Below are positions 17,128 to 24,575 of a stretch of DNA of 64,000 nucleotides, piece after piece. The DNA comes from an uncultured Candidatus Melainabacteria bacterium (GTDB lineage: Bacteria > Cyanobacteriota > Vampirovibrionia > Gastranaerophilales > Gastranaerophilaceae), in contig CAKULF010000001.1 in NCBI GenBank assembly GCA_934667125.1, positions 310,001 to 374,000 on the forward strand, given 5' to 3'. The notes beneath the pieces were generated by a model, which was not told the origin of the DNA, did no database searches, and saw only the letters and a list, made by a program, of their open reading frames with translations. Position numbers and translations under genes: made by a program. The stretch's first letter is position 1; every line of letters begins with the position of its first letter.

Positions 17128-17586
17128 ATGGAACAAGAACTATCAAAAATTGACTACATTAGAGAACTTATCGCAGATTGCAGATACGACGACGCTTTAG
17201 AGTTGTTAAACTTATATTCAGATGAAGAACCTGACAATAAGGATTATAATTACGAATTAGCCCGTATATTTATGGAGATGGGTAATTACCCATCGGCTAT
17301 TTCTAATTTAGAATTAGTAGCAGATGGTTCAAGAAATCATTTAATTTTATTTATGCTAGCAGAAGCCTATCAAGCAGACGGACAGATTGATAGAGCGATT
17401 GGGGCATATTTAAAAGTAACAATGCTGAACGAAAAATTCGCTCTTGCTTATAAAAAGCTCGGAATGCTATTTTTAGGCAGAAACGATAAAACCTCAGCTA
17501 TAGAATATTTTGAAGACTATTTGAAATTGGATGTACCGGAAGTTGAAAAAAATCAGGTAAGAGACGTTTTAAATAGGATTAAATAA
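17128..17586 (+). CDS. TPR-repeat protein
   Basis: This is a cytoplasmic-looking 152-residue protein made of about four TPR units (E-L-I-A-D-C-R-Y-D-D-A-L-E-L-L; Y-E-L-A-R-I-F-M-E-M-G-N-Y-P-S-A-I; L-A-E-A-Y-Q-A-D-G-Q-I-D-R-A-I; L-G-M-L-F-L-G-R-N-D-K-T-S-A-I). The TTG at 17110 is in frame but ATG 17128 is the more natural start. It follows the secreted TPR gene by 29 nt, and its stop overlaps the glutaredoxin ATG by one base. The TPR pair and glutaredoxin therefore probably belong to one transcript. Function beyond protein binding is unknown. Confidence 0.8.
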   Translation: MEQELSKIDYIRELIADCRYDDALELLNLYSDEEPDNKDYNYELARIFMEMGNYPSAISNLELVADGSRNHLILFMLAEAYQADGQIDRAIGAYLKVTMLNEKFALAYKKLGMLFLGRNDKTSAIEYFEDYLKLDVPEVEKNQVRDVLNRIK

Positions 17587-17843
17587 TGAAAAACATCACA
17601 ATTTACACCCTTAGCTATTGTCCTTATTGCACAAAAGCTAAAATCTTTTTTGATGAACATAACGCAAAATACACAGAAATCAATTGCGAAGATGACGAAG
17701 AAATGTGGAGAGATAAGTTAACTCAACAATTCAACCTAAAATCAAGGGCAACTTTTCCCCAAATCGTAATCAATTCAAAACATATCGGCGGCTTTTCAGA
17801 CTTAATCGATAAGACAGCAAACGGCGAAATTGTTTTTGATTAA
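17586..17843 (+). CDS. grxC: Glutaredoxin
   Basis: This is a classic dithiol glutaredoxin of 85 residues that reduces disulfides with glutathione or a similar thiol. The active site C-P-Y-C is at residues 12-15 in L-S-Y-C-P-Y-C-T-K-A-K. The cis-proline motif is T-F-P-Q-I-V-I and the glycine pair is I-G-G-F-S-D. Length and motifs are complete. Its ATG overlaps the upstream TPR stop (TAATG). The convergent thioredoxin gene ends 1 nt after its stop. Confidence 0.92.
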   Translation: MKNITIYTLSYCPYCTKAKIFFDEHNAKYTEINCEDDEEMWRDKLTQQFNLKSRATFPQIVINSKHIGGFSDLIDKTANGEIVFD

Positions 17844-17844
17844 C

Positions 17845-18168
17845 CTAATTCAACAATTTTTTAACATTTGAAACAATAGAAGATTTTGTTAGCATTCCAA
17901 CCATGGTTTCTTTAACTTCGCCCGTTTTAAAGAACAAAACCGTAGGTAAAGAGATTATGCCGTATTCTTGGGCTGAAATTGGGTTTTTATCCGTATCGAT
18001 TTTATATATTTTAACTTCGTTAATAAATTCGTTTTGAACTTGTTCAAGAATTGGAGAAAGTTTCCGACATGGTCCGCACCAAGGCGCATTAAAGTCAACA
18101 ATAACTATATCGTTTTTTTGAATTGAATTTTTAAAATTATCATCGTTTATTTCTTCAATATTAGCCAT
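17845..18168 (-). CDS. trxA: Thioredoxin
   Basis: This is a 107-residue thioredoxin with the canonical active site W-C-G-P-C in 'VDFNAPWCGPCRKLSPIL', the conserved buried Asp in V-I-V-D-F, and the cis-proline in I-S-L-P-T-V-L-F-F. It has standard length and all catalytic residues. It donates electrons to cytosolic disulfide targets. It is divergently transcribed from the endonuclease III gene across a 41-nt spacer and converges on the glutaredoxin gene, so two thiol-redox genes lie tail to tail. Confidence 0.93.
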   Translation of the reverse strand: MANIEEINDDNFKNSIQKNDIVIVDFNAPWCGPCRKLSPILEQVQNEFINEVKIYKIDTDKNPISAQEYGIISLPTVLFFKTGEVKETMVGMLTKSSIVSNVKKLLN

Positions 18169-18209
18169 AAATTATTTCTCCAAAATTTTTTATTTGATAT
18201 AATTTTACC

Positions 18210-18848
18210 ATGGATATTGATAAAATATATTCAATTTTAGAGCTAGAGTTCAATTCAAATAAGCTTGTTCATAGCGAATTTGTTGATTTTATGGAAAACG
18301 TTAAAGACCCGTATCTGGTCTTAATTTGTTGCATTTTATCTCTTAGAACAAACGATAAAACCACAATTGGAGCAACAAAAAGAATGTTAAAGCTGGCTAA
18401 AACTCCGCTTGAAATGGTAAAAATTAATCCTGATAAACTAACGGAAGCCATTTATCCTGTCGGATTTTATAAAAATAAAGCCAACCAAATTATTGAACTT
18501 TCAAAAGAAATTATTGAAAAATATGACGGAAAAACTCCTGAAACCATTGAAGAATTAACCAAATTTAAAGGTGTTGGAAGAAAGACCGCCAATCTTGTTT
18601 TAACAAAGGGTTTTAACAGGCCTGCAATTTGCGTTGATGTTCATGTTCATCGAATTTTCAATAGATTGAAATATGTTAAAACCAAAACGCCGGATGAAAC
18701 CGAGATGGTTTTAAGAAAAAAATTGCCCAAAAAATATTGGATTCAAATTAATACATATCTTGTAACACTTGGGCAAAACGTATGCAAACCCATCAAGCCC
18801 AAGTGTGAAATATGCCCAATAAAGGAATTATGCACCTTTAGCGATTGA
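18210..18848 (+). CDS. nth: Endonuclease III (DNA glycosylase/AP lyase)
   Basis: This is a base-excision repair enzyme of 212 residues that removes oxidised pyrimidines. The HhH motif is 'LTKFKGVGRKTANLVL' with the catalytic lysine. The catalytic Asp follows in C-V-D-V-H-V-H-R. The C-terminal [4Fe-4S] loop has the family spacing C-x6-C-x2-C-x5-C (V-C-K-P-I-K-P-K-C-E-I-C-P-I-K-E-L-C). It is complete. The 3' end overlaps the convergent ferritin-like gene by 21 nt. Confidence 0.95.
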   Translation: MDIDKIYSILELEFNSNKLVHSEFVDFMENVKDPYLVLICCILSLRTNDKTTIGATKRMLKLAKTPLEMVKINPDKLTEAIYPVGFYKNKANQIIELSKEIIEKYDGKTPETIEELTKFKGVGRKTANLVLTKGFNRPAICVDVHVHRIFNRLKYVKTKTPDETEMVLRKKLPKKYWIQINTYLVTLGQNVCKPIKPKCEICPIKELCTFSD

Positions 18849-19268
18849 GTTTTGTTTTTGAATTTTCTTAATTTGATTTGTTAAATCTTCTTGCTCAACT
18901 AAAAGCTTGTATATAAAGTCTATTGCGCCTTTGTCGGTATTTTTTTCTGAAATTCCATATAAAACATAGATGTTTTTCAACATAAAATCTTCAAAATTTA
19001 ATAAATTATCATACACTTCGGATGGATATTTCCAATTGCTCAAAGGTTCATCAATCTTGCTAAACAAAAGTTTTTCATTTCTTAAAATTAAATAATCCGT
19101 AATTTTTTGAGCATTTTGCAATCTTTTTGTTGCCAATTTTTTCAATTTCAAAGAAAATCCCTCCATAAAAATCTTCTCAAAATACGAAGCCATCGCATAA
19201 TATAAATATGCTCCGTAAAATTCCAAATTCATCTGTCTGTTCATTTGTTGAATTAAAATAGTATTCAT
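18828..19268 (-). CDS. Ferritin-like protein with degenerate ferroxidase centre
   Basis: This is a four-helix ferritin-family protein of 146 residues, recognisable from 'QMNRQMNLEFYGAYLYYAMA' and the W-K-Y-P segment. Aligned by memory to bacterial FtnA (offset one residue), E16, E93 and Q126 are kept. The helix-B ligands E50 and H53 are R49 and N52, and E130 is L129. The diiron ferroxidase site therefore looks broken, although the fold signature is clear. ATG 19268 was chosen because a strong GGGGAGGGG ribosome binding site precedes it; a longer frame to 19319 lacks one. It is shorter than the usual 160-175 residues. It may be a structural subunit, a mineral-core shell or a repurposed fold. 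Confidence 0.7.
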   Translation of the reverse strand: MNTILIQQMNRQMNLEFYGAYLYYAMASYFEKIFMEGFSLKLKKLATKRLQNAQKITDYLILRNEKLLFSKIDEPLSNWKYPSEVYDNLLNFEDFMLKNIYVLYGISEKNTDKGAIDFIYKLLVEQEDLTNQIKKIQKQNSIAKGA

Positions 19269-19362
19269 AACCCCTCCCCTAACTTGATAAAATAAATTTC
19301 TCATAAAAATCAATTTCAAAACTATTAGCCAATAAAGCTAATTCCAAAACAAAACAATGTGG

Positions 19363-19368
19363 TATAAT
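19363..19368 (+). promoter_or_regulatory. Probable -10 box of the RHH gene
   Basis: TATAAT at 19363-19368 lies 19 nt before ATG 19388, giving a very short leader that contains the AAGGAG ribosome binding site. No good -35 is seen 17 nt upstream. Confidence 0.4.
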
Positions 19369-19387
19369 TGGTTAAGGAGAAAAAAAT

Positions 19388-19576
19388 ATGGCTAGAATTT
19401 TAGTATCAATGAAAGAAGATTTCTTAAAATCAGTAGATAAAGTTGCGCTAAGCGAGCAACGCACACGCTCAGAATTAATCAGAGAAGCCCTTAGAAGCTA
19501 TATTCAAAAAGCAACAAGAACCGCTCCAAAAAATGCTGTTAAAAATGCTAATCTTCTTGAGGAATTGTTGAAGTAA
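19388..19576 (+). CDS. Ribbon-helix-helix (CopG-type) DNA-binding protein
   Basis: This is a 62-residue MetJ/Arc-fold regulator. It has the beta strand A-R-I-L-V-S-M, helix A D-F-L-K-S-V-D-K-V-A, and helix B 'RTRSELIREALRSYI'. Such proteins bind DNA as dimers and are often antitoxins. No toxin gene is next to it: the neighbours are the divergent ferritin-like gene and the convergent GH13 gene, which it overlaps by 29 nt. It is therefore an orphan regulator, perhaps controlling the divergent ferritin-like gene. An AAGGAG ribosome binding site is present. Confidence 0.8.
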   Translation: MARILVSMKEDFLKSVDKVALSEQRTRSELIREALRSYIQKATRTAPKNAVKNANLLEELLK

Positions 19577-21077
19577 TCAAAAATACTTTTAATTCCAAAG
19601 GCTCAAAAGTCAAGTTCAAGAAGCCTTTTGTGGATTTTGCTGAAGTCAAGGAATTAATGACAGAAAAAAGATGATCTTTTTTAAGAGAAGCCAATTTTAT
19701 TGTGGCTTTTTGATTTTCCTTATCATCAAGCGAACCTACAACTAAAAGTTCTTTGTTTTGATATGTCATGGTATAGCCAAAAACCTTGTCATTTTCGGTT
19801 TTTACGGGTTTATACGTACCATATTTAAACAAATCAATATTGCTTGTTTTGAACTTAATTGCTTTAATATATTGCTTTTTCAAGTATACAAAATTTCCCA
19901 TTGGCGCTCTTGAAAAGTTGAATATATCAAACATTCCGCTGTGAACATAGTAAAAATCGTCGTCTGTATAGGTTTTAGCAGCTTTTTTGTTTTCAAAAGG
20001 ATATGAAAAACTATCCCCCGTTGAAAATCCGTCAAGAAAATATGTGTTAAGAGGCAAAGTTGTAGATAGCCACAAAACCATATTCCAATAGTTTTTTCCT
20101 CTTAAAATCGGCGCTTGCTGGTCATGCGTTGCTAAAGCCGAAATCATTGATTTATCTTTATGGTTTTTTAAAATTTTAAGATTTTTTTCAATTTTTTCGT
20201 CAAATTCTTGCTTAGTTTTTATGTTTTTAAAATCCGAAAAAGAACCATAGTAAGAATCAAAACCGCTATCCAAAAGTTCATCTATTGTTGAATAGTGCTT
20301 GATGTAATTTTTAGCTGGATTATCCCAATCAGGGCTTGCTTCGGCTAAAAATACAAAATTTGGATTTTTTTCTTTAGCATATTTAATTATCTCAGCCCAA
20401 AATTCAGGAGGCTTAATCGCAGCTACATCCGCCCTTATGCCATCAATTTCTAAATCTTGAACCATATCAACAAAATTTTTGAAGTTTTTAATTATTTCTT
20501 TATCCAAATTATTGTCTTCATCAACCGTTTTAAAAAGCCTTACATCTGTCCAATCCGCAGGCACAACGGGATTATTGTCTTCATCTTGAACAAATAAATC
20601 AGGTTTTGATAAACATAAATCATACGAACCACAACAAGGCAGGTCAACTATAACGTTCATATTCAAGCTATGCGCCGTTTTCACAAAAACCTTTGCCTCA
20701 TCAGCAACACTCATCGGATTTTTAACATCATCCAATTCAGGCGCAATTTCAGAAAAACTATCCATCGCATACAATGACCCTGCTGTGCCTAAAGCCTTGA
20801 TTTTACCTGTTTTTGTTATCGGAAGAAGATAAATCGTGTTTATTCCTTCTTGGGCTAAATCTTTTAATCTGTCTTTAGCGTTTAAAAACGTACCTTTGAC
20901 GTCGTTTTCGCCAATTATTCCATCATTATCTTTATCAATTGCGCCAAAATTTCTTATATTGATTGTATAAATTATTGCTTCTTTGTTTTTGAATTGTTCC
21001 AAAAGGTTTTCTCTTGCTTGACAAAAAGAAAACGATAATAAGCCTATTAACCCCAATAATATTAATTTTCTATTCAT
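19548..21077 (-). CDS. Exported GH13 alpha-amylase-family enzyme
   Basis: This is a 509-residue glycoside hydrolase family 13 protein with an N-terminal signal peptide (residues 4-21). Catalytic region II is D-G-I-R-A-D-V (nucleophile D216), region III F-L-A-E-A (acid/base E245) and region IV A-T-H-D-Q (D317). Region I, usually D-x-x-x-N-H, reads D-L-P-C-C-G and lacks the conserved Asn and His. An EF-hand/dockerin-like loop (D-K-D-N-D-G-I-I-G, residues 48-56) near the N-terminus could bind calcium. A C-terminal all-beta domain follows. It probably acts on alpha-glucans outside the cytoplasm and complements malQ; substrate and linkage are not certain. Confidence 0.82.
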   Translation of the reverse strand: MNRKLILLGLIGLLSFSFCQARENLLEQFKNKEAIIYTINIRNFGAIDKDNDGIIGENDVKGTFLNAKDRLKDLAQEGINTIYLLPITKTGKIKALGTAGSLYAMDSFSEIAPELDDVKNPMSVADEAKVFVKTAHSLNMNVIVDLPCCGSYDLCLSKPDLFVQDEDNNPVVPADWTDVRLFKTVDEDNNLDKEIIKNFKNFVDMVQDLEIDGIRADVAAIKPPEFWAEIIKYAKEKNPNFVFLAEASPDWDNPAKNYIKHYSTIDELLDSGFDSYYGSFSDFKNIKTKQEFDEKIEKNLKILKNHKDKSMISALATHDQQAPILRGKNYWNMVLWLSTTLPLNTYFLDGFSTGDSFSYPFENKKAAKTYTDDDFYYVHSGMFDIFNFSRAPMGNFVYLKKQYIKAIKFKTSNIDLFKYGTYKPVKTENDKVFGYTMTYQNKELLVVGSLDDKENQKATIKLASLKKDHLFSVINSLTSAKSTKGFLNLTFEPLELKVFLITSTIPQED

Positions 21078-21124
21078 AAAATCAGTATAGCGAAAAAATT
21101 AGAATTATAAATAGTTTTTAAAGA

Positions 21125-21328
21125 CTAAATTAAGATATTTATGTCAAAATTTAAGATTTTTGAAAGTTTAACAACCAAAAAGAATTTTGGATGTTGCAAA
21201 CCTGATTCAATTAATGATATTGTTCTTGCCGAAACGCCCGCTATTTCTGCTAATTTTTCTTGCGACAAATCGTTTTTAATTCTCTCAAGCTTAATTGTTT
21301 TTCCAAGTTTCTTTAAATCTTCTTTCAT
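21125..21328 (-). CDS. XRE-family helix-turn-helix regulator
   Basis: This is a small Cro/C1-type repressor-like protein of about 67 residues. The HTH is 'LSQEKLAEIAGVSARTISLI' followed by E-S-G-L-Q-H-P-K. No effector domain is present. ATG 21328 was chosen; a TTG at 21352 would add eight residues. It is divergent from the pseudopilin gene, and two perfect palindromes lie between them, the likely operators. It probably regulates itself and the pilin-like gene. Confidence 0.8.
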   Translation of the reverse strand: MKEDLKKLGKTIKLERIKNDLSQEKLAEIAGVSARTISLIESGLQHPKFFLVVKLSKILNFDINILI

Positions 21329-21345
21329 AAATTCATCATGACAAC

Positions 21346-21374
21346 TTGACAAAAAATAATCTATGAACTAAAGT
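21346..21374 (+). promoter_or_regulatory. Possible sigma-70 promoter toward the pseudopilin
   Basis: TTGACA at 21346-21351 is a perfect -35. TAAAGT at 21369-21374 (17-nt spacing) is a weak -10 and lies inside the first palindrome, so a bound repressor would occlude it. Confidence 0.45.
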
Positions 21375-21378
21375 TCAT
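21363..21378. promoter_or_regulatory. Palindrome 1, candidate operator
   Basis: ATGAACTAAAGTTCAT is a 16-bp palindrome with 7-bp arms around an AA/TT centre, between the divergent XRE and pseudopilin genes. This is a suitable size for an XRE dimer. Confidence 0.55.
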
Positions 21379-21381
21379 GTG

Positions 21382-21401
21382 TTATGATGTATACATCATA
21401 A
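21382..21401. promoter_or_regulatory. Palindrome 2, candidate operator
   Basis: TTATGATGTATACATCATAA is a perfect 20-bp palindrome, three bases after palindrome 1. It contains TATGAT on both strands, so it may also provide -10 elements. The sequence differs from palindrome 1, suggesting two different binding proteins or a combined promoter/operator. Confidence 0.55.
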
Positions 21402-21444
21402 TTAATGTTATCTATTTAGGTAAATATGTTGGAAAGATAATAAA

Positions 21445-22197
21445 ATGAAAAGATTTTTTGGCTTTACGTTGGCGGAAATTATGATAGCGCTAGTGGTTAT
21501 AGGGGTTATAACCTCAATCCTCTTGCCCGTTGCTTTTAATAATGTTCCAAATGAGAATGTTATGAAATTTAAAAAAGGAAATGCAACACTAGCAAAAGTG
21601 ATAAATGAATTGGTAACAAGCGGAGAGTATTATAAAGAGGGGGATTTGGGGGTTAAAAAAGATGGAACAATTTTAACAATGGAAGATAGGGATTATTTTT
21701 GTAAAACTTTTGGGGAAATTGTAACGGTTAAAAGTTTAAATTGCAGTACAGATACCACGGGTTCAGAAAATAATGGCACTGTGCAATTTGGAGTTAGTGG
21801 AGTTGAAGAATATCCTTTTGAAACAGCAATGAAAGAGGTTGATATTAAATGCAGTGAAAAAGCCGAAAAAATAGGTGCCGAAATTATAACAACGGATGGC
21901 ATTATATATTTTCAAACCGCACCAAACATACATTTTGGAATTTATTGGGATGTTTCTTGGCTACAAGGACGAGAAGAGGGCACGCAATTGCCGTCCAGCG
22001 TACAACATGAGAGATTATTCGGCGGATATCATTCCACAAATGACGGGTTTGATAGGATTTATAAGGTTTTTTGTATGGATGTTGATGGGATAAATCAAGG
22101 CGAAGAACCTTTTGGCTATGGCATTCGAGCGGATGGGAAGATTTTATTGGGCGCAAGAGCGCAAGAATGGATGGAAAAAAGTATTCAAGAAAAGTAG
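21445..22197 (+). CDS. Type IV pilin / type II secretion pseudopilin
   Basis: This is a 250-residue protein with a class III signal peptide. A short leader M-K-R-F-F-G is cleaved before F-T-L-A-E, with the conserved Glu5, followed by the hydrophobic helix I-M-I-A-L-V-V-I-G-V-I-T-S-I-L-L-P-V. A prepilin peptidase would process it and an assembly ATPase would polymerise it. The C-terminal globular domain is of unknown type; four scattered cysteines could pair. No other pilus genes are adjacent. Placement next to an XRE repressor suggests it is a regulated minor pilin or secretion component. Confidence 0.85.
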   Translation: MKRFFGFTLAEIMIALVVIGVITSILLPVAFNNVPNENVMKFKKGNATLAKVINELVTSGEYYKEGDLGVKKDGTILTMEDRDYFCKTFGEIVTVKSLNCSTDTTGSENNGTVQFGVSGVEEYPFETAMKEVDIKCSEKAEKIGAEIITTDGIIYFQTAPNIHFGIYWDVSWLQGREEGTQLPSSVQHERLFGGYHSTNDGFDRIYKVFCMDVDGINQGEEPFGYGIRADGKILLGARAQEWMEKSIQEK

Positions 22198-22217
22198 GTC
22201 GGATTTACTAATCCGAC
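22198..22217. repeat. REP-like palindrome after the pseudopilin
   Basis: GTCGGATT and AATCCGAC are separated by TACT. The stem starts one base after the stop codon. There is no U-tract, so it resembles the dispersed GTAGGTCGGATT-type palindromes seen in many bacteria more than a terminator. It could protect the 3' end of the mRNA. Confidence 0.55.
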
Positions 22218-22245
22218 AACCAATTTAATAAATAAGGAAAAATTT

Positions 22246-22383
22246 ATGAAAAAAGACGAAAAAATAGTCATAGCCTGCTTTTTAATCATGTTTTTTAGCA
22301 TGCTAATTTCATACATCTACACTTGCAACAAGCTAAAACCCAGCAATACAACATTCAAAATAGAAAAAATTTTAATTCGCTAA
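22246..22383 (+). CDS. 45-residue single-pass membrane protein
   Basis: This short frame begins M-K-K-D-E-K-I-V-I-A-C-F, then a hydrophobic span to S-Y-I-Y-T-C, and a polar basic tail ending in I-L-I-R. AAGGAA lies 7 nt before ATG 22246, a good ribosome binding site, and the hydrophobic segment (about residues 7-25) is long enough to cross the membrane. The function is unknown. It sits between the pseudopilin and a small protein with the N-F-K-S motif. It could be an annotated-by-eye false positive given its length. Confidence 0.5.
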   Translation: MKKDEKIVIACFLIMFFSMLISYIYTCNKLKPSNTTFKIEKILIR

Positions 22384-22433
22384 TCACGCAAAATAAATTC
22401 TTCACGGTTTTTTAAACTAAAAAGGATAAAAAA

Positions 22434-22802
22434 TTGCAGATAAATCCAACAAGAAACATAAATTTCAAATCCGTTTACGCTGTTTTTGGCACAAAAAACG
22501 AAGTGGAAAAATTCGATAAAGATATAAGAAAAAATTTGAATAATAATTCTTATGTCGATTCTTATAATGCTACGCTTTTATATGCAAACAATAAACCGAT
22601 GTCTAAAGGCATTTTGACAACAGCAGCAAATAATGGAAAAGAAGTTCGCCTCTATTTGGCGGGCAAAAACGACATAGAAATCGCCGAAACGACCCCTTGG
22701 GGTTATTCATATATGACTCAATTTTTAAGCTATGTTGTTGATTTATCCAAGAAAATTCCAAAAGATTTTATAGAAGATTTTAAAAAATCCGCCCAAAAAT
22801 AG
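22434..22802 (+). CDS. Small protein with N-terminal I-N-F-K-S motif
   Basis: This is a protein of unknown function, 122 residues. The N-terminus 'MQINPTRNINFKSVYAVFG' carries the short motif x-F-[TKQ]-[SG] also found near the start of four other unrelated proteins in this window. The rest is mixed alpha/beta with no recognised motif; a central segment reads 'GKEVRLYLAGKNDIEIAE'. The start is TTG 22434, seven bases after AGGA; no ATG fits. The downstream queA starts 33 nt later. Confidence 0.65.
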   Translation: MQINPTRNINFKSVYAVFGTKNEVEKFDKDIRKNLNNNSYVDSYNATLLYANNKPMSKGILTTAANNGKEVRLYLAGKNDIEIAETTPWGYSYMTQFLSYVVDLSKKIPKDFIEDFKKSAQK

Positions 22803-22835
22803 GATAATATTTTATTTTTAAAGTAAAATAATTAT

Positions 22836-23876
22836 ATGAAAACGTCTGATTTTGATTATTATTTACCAAACGAATTAATTGCGCAAAACCCTCTTGAGAA
22901 AAGAGATAGCTGCCGCATGTTGCATTTGGATAGAAAAAATCAAACTTATAAAGACGAACATTTTTATGATATTTTAAATTATTTAAAAAAAGACGATGTT
23001 CTTGTTTTGAACAATACCAAGGTTTTTCCTGCTAGAGTAGTAGCAAAAAGGGCTAGTGGTGCTAGTGTTGAGGTGTTTTTCTTAAATCCTTACGATAATT
23101 CAAGTCGTTGGGAAGTTTTGATGAAAAACGCTAAAAGGGTTAAAGAAAATGAGATTTTGAACGTTAGCGACGATTTCAAGATTAAATATATCAAAAAAAT
23201 TGAAGCAAAAAACGAAAACGAAATTCCGCATTTTGTTGTTGAAATTGATTTTAAAGAAGATGATTTTTATTCAACTTTAAACAAATACGGCTCAATTCCG
23301 CTTCCGCCATATATTAACAGGAAAGCTGAAAAAGAAGACACAGACAACTATCAAACCGTTTTTGCAAAAACAATCGGCTCGGTTGCTTCGCCTACTGCGG
23401 GTTTGCATTTTTCAAAAGAGCTTTTAAAAGAAATTGAAGCAAAAGGGGTTAAAATCGCTTATGTGACGCTTAATGTCGGGCTCGGAACATTTATGCCTGT
23501 TAAAGTTGATGATGTTCAAAATCATACAATGCACTATGAAAGCTATACAATTCCACCCGAAACCGAAGAAATTTTAAATAATAAAAAAGGTTCTATTGTT
23601 GCTGTTGGAACAACGGTTTTAAGAACGTTAGAAGCAACATATCAAAAATATGGCAAAATTAAAGCAGGAAGCGACAGAACGAACATTTTTATCTATCCGC
23701 CATACAAAATTAAATCGATAGATAAATTGATAACCAATTTTCATCTTCCAAAATCAACTTTAATTATGTTGGTTAGCGCATTTGCAGGACGTGAATTTAT
23801 ATTAAACAGTTATAAACACGCAGTTGAGAGCGAATATCGCTTTTTTAGCTATGGCGATTGCATGTTTATTGAATAA
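22836..23876 (+). CDS. queA: tRNA S-adenosylmethionine ribosyltransferase-isomerase (queuosine synthesis)
   Basis: QueA transfers and isomerises the ribosyl group of SAM onto preQ1 in tRNA to give epoxyqueuosine. The protein is 346 residues, the normal length. Family signatures are 'FDYYLPNELIAQNPLEKRD' at the start, L-V-L-N-N-T-K-V-F-P-A-R, 'YGSIPLPPYINR', 'TAGLHFSKELL' and G-L-G-T-F-M-P-V. It is complete. No tgt or other queuosine gene is adjacent. Confidence 0.95.
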   Translation: MKTSDFDYYLPNELIAQNPLEKRDSCRMLHLDRKNQTYKDEHFYDILNYLKKDDVLVLNNTKVFPARVVAKRASGASVEVFFLNPYDNSSRWEVLMKNAKRVKENEILNVSDDFKIKYIKKIEAKNENEIPHFVVEIDFKEDDFYSTLNKYGSIPLPPYINRKAEKEDTDNYQTVFAKTIGSVASPTAGLHFSKELLKEIEAKGVKIAYVTLNVGLGTFMPVKVDDVQNHTMHYESYTIPPETEEILNNKKGSIVAVGTTVLRTLEATYQKYGKIKAGSDRTNIFIYPPYKIKSIDKLITNFHLPKSTLIMLVSAFAGREFILNSYKHAVESEYRFFSYGDCMFIE

Positions 23877-23950
23877 ATTTTTAAATTATAGGCAATTTTT
23901 TAATCGAAAATGTTTTTATTAATATGGAAAGTATTAATAAAGGTGTTTAT

Positions 23951-24502
23951 ATGATTCAGCCGCTACAATGTTCAACAGTGAGTTTTCAAGGCAACGACAA
24001 AACAGAAGAAAATAAAAAGAAACGAATACCCGACATTTCAACTGGAGTAGATGAATTTAGCCGCGAAACAGAAGAAGTTACACATTCTGTTGCAAAAGCT
24101 TCAAAAAGCATAACAGGTCTTATTGGTCAAGTTTCAACAACTGCTCTTGGGATTTGGGCATTAATTAAGACACCTTTTATGAAAGCTGTTAATTTCTTCA
24201 CAGAAACAGTTAAACCTGAGGTTAAAAATGAAGCTGGCGAAGTTGTAGAACAAGCTGTAAAAAAAGTTAATTTTAAAAAACTAGGCACAGCAGGGGCTGT
24301 AATAGCTGCTGTACTTGGTGCTTTAGCAATTGCAAAAGGTATAGATAAGAAAACTGAAAAGGCTGAAAAAGCTGAAGAAAAAGATGAAAATGATACAGCT
24401 GAAATTTCTAAAAAAGAAGAATTAAGCAAAATGGATGAACCTGCTGATATTGAAAAAGCCGAAGAGCCTAAAGAAGAATTAGAAGAAGAAACTGAAGAAT
24501 AA
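23951..24502 (+). CDS. Protein with N-terminal V-S-F-Q-G motif and acidic tail
   Basis: This is a protein of unknown function, 183 residues. The N-terminus M-I-Q-P-L-Q-C-S-T-V-S-F-Q-G-N contains the x-F-x-G/S motif shared by several proteins here. The middle is hydrophobic-amphipathic, with segments around 'SITGLIGQVSTTALGIWALI' and 'GTAGAVIAAVLGALAIAKG', so it may contact membranes. The last ~50 residues are a Lys/Glu-rich charged tail, probably coiled coil or disordered. ATG 23951 is preceded by AAAGGTG at good spacing; an ATG at 23924 is in frame but lacks this. Confidence 0.65.
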   Translation: MIQPLQCSTVSFQGNDKTEENKKKRIPDISTGVDEFSRETEEVTHSVAKASKSITGLIGQVSTTALGIWALIKTPFMKAVNFFTETVKPEVKNEAGEVVEQAVKKVNFKKLGTAGAVIAAVLGALAIAKGIDKKTEKAEKAEEKDENDTAEISKKEELSKMDEPADIEKAEEPKEELEEETEE

Positions 24503-24575
24503 AAAAATAATTATAAAATAGAATTGCAAACTCACTTTCGGGATGATAAAATTAATCTAAAAGTGAGGCGATTTT

